From contig JAFTEK010000044.1 in assembly GCA_017453705.1 (NCBI GenBank), positions 1 to 7,888 on the forward strand: a stretch of 7,888 nt of DNA, written 5' to 3'. Under the pieces are notes generated by a model, which was not told the origin of the DNA, made no database searches, and saw nothing but the letters and a program-made list of their open reading frames with translations. Position 1 is the first letter of the stretch, and every line of letters begins with the position of its first letter. Shown here piece by piece: positions 4,922-7,888 of this stretch. The position numbers were made by a program, and so were the translations under genes. This DNA comes from Treponema sp. GTDB taxonomy: Bacteria; Spirochaetota; Spirochaetia; Treponematales; Treponemataceae.

Positions 4922-6376
4922 ATGAGGTTTTCAAGGCTTATACGGAATGTTTTGGACGGAAAGAACATCTTGTTCCTTGCCGTCATGCTGGTCAGCTCAA
5001 TCTTGTTCTTTGCCGCCCGTAATATCTCCGTCTCTCAGATATGGAAGGGCTACCGAGTCCTCTATGTTCCGTCATCGGCTTCCGAGGAGACGGTGCTTTC
5101 AGTTCTTTCTGAGTCAGGATGTCGCGATGTGATAAGCCTGTCCTCACAGAGGCTGCCTATAGCGAGTAAATTCCTTGGCAGTGTCATGGACTCTTCGTCT
5201 TACTTGAAGGACAGGCTCGGTTACTTTCGTGATGCTGACGGGGATTACAATCTTTTTTATATTCCCGACTCTTTTGAAAAAGAGAGTGAGACGGCTGTTA
5301 CAAGGCTGTCCAAGGATTTTCATTTAGGAGCCGGTCTGGATGCCAAGGAGAGCTATCCCTTCTTGATTCCGGTTGTGGTGCTTGGCTTATATATATTCTT
5401 GCTTGTCGTTTCGCTCAAGAAGCTGTACTTCGCCCTTCCTGCTCTCTTTCCCCTTATGCTATCTTTTTCCAGGCCGTTTTATCCTGTCGTGTGCGGATGT
5501 TGTTTCCTGATGTTTGCTATCTTTCTTTCCAACAGGATATGGGGGCGCAATGGAGCTGTCGCCTGTGTTTTAAAGAATTTCTATGTGGACTTTCTTGTCC
5601 TGCTTGCCATGATGCTCTTTATGGCGCAGTCATTACAGTGCTTTGCCCTTGCCTTGTTGTCCTTGCTTGCTTCTTCCTGTGCGATTCTTTTCCTTCGTGA
5701 GCTTAGGGTAATAAAGGATAAAAACAGTTCTTTCACTTACAGGCTCATATTCACAGCCAGGCAGATACCGATAATGTATCCCCGGACTGCCGGCTGTATG
5801 CTCTGCCTGCCTTTGCCTTTGTTCGCCTTTCTGTTGATGTGCATTTTCTCAGCCAAGTTCTCATCTTCTGTCTCGGCATCGGGAATAAAAATGCCAAGCC
5901 CGGTGCAGCAGCCGGCTTCTGGAATTTCACAGTCAGACCCTGCCCTTGGAGGAGCCGTCCTTCCTAATGAAGAGGATTTTTTTAAATGGGCTTGGGGCGT
6001 GATATCATATCCATATTTGAGCTTGAACGGCTTTTCCGGCTCTTCCGGTTCTTCTGCTGTACAGGAAGGGGATAGGATTGTTCTTCCCCGCTATGAGGAG
6101 ACTGACAAAGGCATCCGTAGAAAAGACGAGTCTCTGCTTGTATACAACAATTCATTCCGGCGGGATATGGAAAAGACCTTGGCTTCCTTGGACTATCCCG
6201 CTGTAGAAAAACTTCTCAAGGAACAGGACAGGAACGTCCTTGTCATGTATTCTGCGCTAACCCCGGCGGGTGGCAGGAAGGGTGACTTATTCAACTTGTT
6301 GGCAATAATTATTTCCCTTTGTGCACCGCTTCTGCTGTGCGCGGTTTTCTATTCTATCAACAGGAGCAGGTCATAG
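4922..6376 (+). CDS. Unknown multi-spanning membrane protein in the rnf operon
   Basis: The product has 484 residues and I do not recognise the family. The layout from hydrophobicity by eye is as follows. There is an N-terminal membrane segment at about 16-32, and then a soluble domain at 33-144 with VLYVPSSASEETVLSVLSES, which looks like an alpha/beta fold. A cluster of membrane segments follows at about 146-163, 167-182, 186-203, 222-236, 239-258 and 290-309. A second polar region spans about 310-455, rich in Ser/Gly/Pro between 313 and 380, and a C-terminal membrane segment lies at about 456-477. ATG 4922 is chosen over an earlier in-frame TTG (4874) that would overlap DUF212. The gene is wedged between DUF212 and rnfC with 2-base gaps on both sides, so it is inferred to act with the Rnf pump or its membrane assembly. 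TAG is its stop. Confidence 0.85.
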   Translation: MRFSRLIRNVLDGKNILFLAVMLVSSILFFAARNISVSQIWKGYRVLYVPSSASEETVLSVLSESGCRDVISLSSQRLPIASKFLGSVMDSSSYLKDRLGYFRDADGDYNLFYIPDSFEKESETAVTRLSKDFHLGAGLDAKESYPFLIPVVVLGLYIFLLVVSLKKLYFALPALFPLMLSFSRPFYPVVCGCCFLMFAIFLSNRIWGRNGAVACVLKNFYVDFLVLLAMMLFMAQSLQCFALALLSLLASSCAILFLRELRVIKDKNSSFTYRLIFTARQIPIMYPRTAGCMLCLPLPLFAFLLMCIFSAKFSSSVSASGIKMPSPVQQPASGISQSDPALGGAVLPNEEDFFKWAWGVISYPYLSLNGFSGSSGSSAVQEGDRIVLPRYEETDKGIRRKDESLLVYNNSFRRDMEKTLASLDYPAVEKLLKEQDRNVLVMYSALTPAGGRKGDLFNLLAIIISLCAPLLLCAVFYSINRSRS

Positions 6377-6378
6377 CG

Positions 6379-7440
6379 ATGAGGACTTTAAGCAAGCTGG
6401 CTCTTTCATACAGGAAACAATTTTCTAGCAGCCTATCTCCATTTCTTCCCAGGAAACTTCTGGTTCCTTTCAACCAGCTTTCGGACAAGAAATACAAGTG
6501 CCTGGTAAAAGAAGGGGAGCCTTTGATGGAGGGACAGCTCATTGCCTTTCCGATGAAGGATGATGGAATGGAAAATTCCGCCATAAATTCCCCTGTTCCC
6601 GGAATTGCCGGATCCATAGTAAAATGCAGGCTTCCCAATGGTCGCATGGGGCAGGGCTTGGAGATAAGTCTTTCTGGAACATTCAGCTTCCTTGGAAAGT
6701 CTGTTGAGAGGAGGGACTGGAAATCTCTGGGGCATGATGACCTGCTCAAGCTTTTACTTGCGAAGGGAGTCATCAATAGTTTTGGCGGGTCAACATCCTT
6801 GGTCTCCCAGATAAGCAGATGTAGGAATAATGGCGGGGCTTATCTGGTTGTCCGGCTTTTTGATGAGGATCCCAGCCGTTCCACTGACAGCTTTGTAGGC
6901 AGGATGTATACAAGGGAGATTGCTGAAGGTGCTTCTATCCTTGCCAGCCTTATGAATGCGGCTGGTATAGTGTTCCTGCTGCCCAAAAACGGGGCTACAG
7001 TCGTAGAAAACGAGCTTGTGAGCGACTTCGCCGTTCTGAATGTTGTGGTTGATGATTCCAAATATCCATGCGGACTTAAGGAGAATATAATCCGAACTGT
7101 AAGGAAGCATGTCAGGAACACGCAGTCAGAGTATTTCGCTGATATAAATGTCAGTTCCCTTTTTGTTGATTCAGTGACTGTGTTCAGTGTATGGGAGGCC
7201 ATTATTCTTGGTAAGCCGGTCATTGAGAGCTTTGTCGAGGTCTCCGGTTCATGCCTGAGGTCTTCTGCAATATTCAGGGTCAAGCATGGTACTAGCATGG
7301 CGGATTTGGCTGCGCAGTGCGGGGGATTCAAGAGCCGCCCGGAGAGGGTTGTTGTAAACGGAATGCTTGCTGGTACGATGCTGGACGATTTTGATGTTCC
7401 TGTCACGAAGGATGTCAAGTCTCTTACTTTTATCCCATAG
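6379..7440 (+). CDS. rnfC: RnfC-like subunit, N-terminal part ending at an in-frame TAG
   Basis: RnfC is the peripheral electron-entry subunit of the Rnf ferredoxin:NAD+ oxidoreductase (ion pump). The visible 353 residues contain the barrel-sandwich region (KLLVPFNQ... VKEGEPLMEGQLIAFPM, about 26-59, then NSPVPGIAGSIV, 70-81), a degenerate NQR-A/51-kDa-like core (about 120-240), and the SLBB-type segment ending QCGGFKSRPERVVVNG (313-328) plus DVPVTKDVKSL. Normal RnfC then continues into two 4Fe-4S clusters. Here a TAG at 7438-7440 stops the frame, and the ferredoxin part follows in the same frame from 7441. Core motifs expected for FMN/NADH (GGAGFPT and NGAECEPY types) read GGSTSLV (136-142) and VRLFDEDP (158-165). 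The start at ATG 6379, 2 bases after the upstream stop, has AGGAG/CAGG just upstream; a TTG at 6319 is rejected. Confidence 0.85.
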   Translation: MRTLSKLALSYRKQFSSSLSPFLPRKLLVPFNQLSDKKYKCLVKEGEPLMEGQLIAFPMKDDGMENSAINSPVPGIAGSIVKCRLPNGRMGQGLEISLSGTFSFLGKSVERRDWKSLGHDDLLKLLLAKGVINSFGGSTSLVSQISRCRNNGGAYLVVRLFDEDPSRSTDSFVGRMYTREIAEGASILASLMNAAGIVFLLPKNGATVVENELVSDFAVLNVVVDDSKYPCGLKENIIRTVRKHVRNTQSEYFADINVSSLFVDSVTVFSVWEAIILGKPVIESFVEVSGSCLRSSAIFRVKHGTSMADLAAQCGGFKSRPERVVVNGMLAGTMLDDFDVPVTKDVKSLTFIP

Positions 7441-7446
7441 TCCGAG

Positions 7447-7686
7447 TTGTTTAACCAGAATTATATGGCTTGCATTCGCTGTGGAAAATGCCGTTCGGCA
7501 TGTCCGGAGCAGCTTTATCCAGATGTGATAGCTTCTCCGCTGATTTTTTCTATTACTGAAACGGAATCCTTCAGTGAGAGCGGAATGTTGTGCTCCGGGT
7601 GCAGGCTTTGCAACTCCGTATGCCCGTCGCATATTCCCCTTGCCCAGATAATATCACTTTTAAATTCAAAAAAGGAGCCGTCTTAA
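7447..7686 (+). CDS. rnfC: RnfC C-terminal 4Fe-4S ferredoxin domain, separated by TAG
   Basis: This is a 79-residue reading frame in the same phase as rnfC, beginning just after its TAG. It contains two complete cluster motifs of the CxxCxxCxxxCP form: Cys9, 12, 15, 19 (CIRCGKCRSACP) and Cys49, 52, 55, 59 (CSGCRLCNSVCP). SHIPLAQII follows, the same ending as in standard RnfC ('CPSxIPLVQ'). This piece would pass electrons between the flavin/ferredoxin side and the membrane subunits. No ribosome binding site precedes the TTG at 7447 or the ATG at 7465. Independent translation is therefore doubtful unless ribosomes reinitiate or read through TAG. It may be the distal half of a broken gene. Its TAA stop is 2 bases before the rnfD ATG, and AAAGGAG inside its end serves rnfD. 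Confidence 0.8.
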   Translation: MFNQNYMACIRCGKCRSACPEQLYPDVIASPLIFSITETESFSESGMLCSGCRLCNSVCPSHIPLAQIISLLNSKKEPS

Positions 7687-7688
7687 AT

Positions 7689-7888
7689 ATGAATGCCAAG
7701 CGAAAAGGAATCCTGCAGAACCCTTTTTTATATGTTTCTCCATCAACACGGACTGTGCTTACTGTTATGCTCTGTCTGCTATTGCCTCAGATAGCCATGC
7801 TCTTTATAACCAGCTCCTATGCGTCCTTGTTATTGATTCTTTCTACTGTGCTCGCATCCCTGCTGGCTGAGATGCTGTACGGAGTTAA
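7689..7888 (+). CDS. rnfD: RnfD-like membrane subunit, N-terminal part
   Basis: The first 66 residues are visible and the gene runs off the right edge. The opening NPFLYVSPSTRTVL matches the 'SPHxR' type start of RnfD/NqrB proteins. It is followed by two hydrophobic segments (about 21-41 and 44-62) ending in LLAEMLYG, like the 'LTEYLY' end of the second helix in RnfD. RnfD is an integral membrane subunit of the Rnf complex that carries a covalently bound FMN further downstream, outside this window. An AAAGGAG at 7671-7677 lies 11 bases upstream of the ATG. The gene directly follows the ferredoxin part of rnfC, as in standard rnfC-rnfD order, which supports both assignments. Confidence 0.85.
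   Translation, partial: MNAKRKGILQNPFLYVSPSTRTVLTVMLCLLLPQIAMLFITSSYASLLLILSTVLASLLAEMLYGV

Noticed and set aside
6840..7418. 192-residue minus-strand ORF opposite rnfC
   Set aside because: It is a shadow of the well-supported RnfC frame, with no ribosome binding site and no recognisable domain.
7438..7440. TAG decoding as pyrrolysine or genome-wide reassigned codon
   Set aside because: TAG terminates at least three neighbouring genes at positions that fit tight operon junctions, so general reassignment is not supported. Site-specific readthrough remains open.

Overview
The window looks like a host-associated spirochaete of the Treponema type, with moderate G+C. The inference rests on the combination of an Rnf-type redox-pump operon that carries an unfamiliar large membrane protein, a divergent argR, a small secreted protein of unknown family, and carbohydrate and HAD hydrolase genes. 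No rRNA, tRNA, insertion sequence or CRISPR array is visible, and the genus call is an inference from general family knowledge.

Left part (1-3524). A minus-strand SPFH/band-7 membrane protein (5' end only) diverges from two closely spaced HAD-superfamily phosphatase genes (323-958 and 969-1556). A well-formed extended -10 promoter (1658-1666) then drives a small secreted protein (1711-2121). This gene ends in a hairpin followed by a strong intrinsic terminator (2141-2176). A GH27 alpha-galactosidase-type glycoside hydrolase (2196-3524) starts only 20 bases after the terminator and has no obvious promoter of its own.

Middle part (3525-4442). argR is on the minus strand, converging on the GH27 gene. 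Its promoter is clear, with 17-bp spacing, and an ARG-box-like palindrome overlaps the -10 element, which suggests autoregulation. Upstream of argR lies a tandem array of eight 23-bp units (4131-4314), then three successive short inverted repeats (4326-4406). Together they fill the gap before the divergent operon.

Right part (4443-7888). Five reading frames lie head to tail: a DUF212/divergent-PAP2 membrane protein, a 484-residue multi-spanning membrane protein of unknown family, RnfC, its 4Fe-4S ferredoxin domain, and the start of RnfD. Three of the junctions have a 2-base gap. The main anomaly is in rnfC. Its N-terminal part ends at a TAG codon (7438-7440), and the frame continues without shift into the eight-cysteine ferredoxin domain that normally forms the C-terminus of RnfC. 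The downstream piece has no ribosome binding site. The remaining RnfC body also lacks the glycine-rich and acidic motifs that normally bind FMN/NADH. The region therefore holds either a nonsense-interrupted RnfC, a sequencing error, or an unusual split or recoded Rnf electron-entry subunit.
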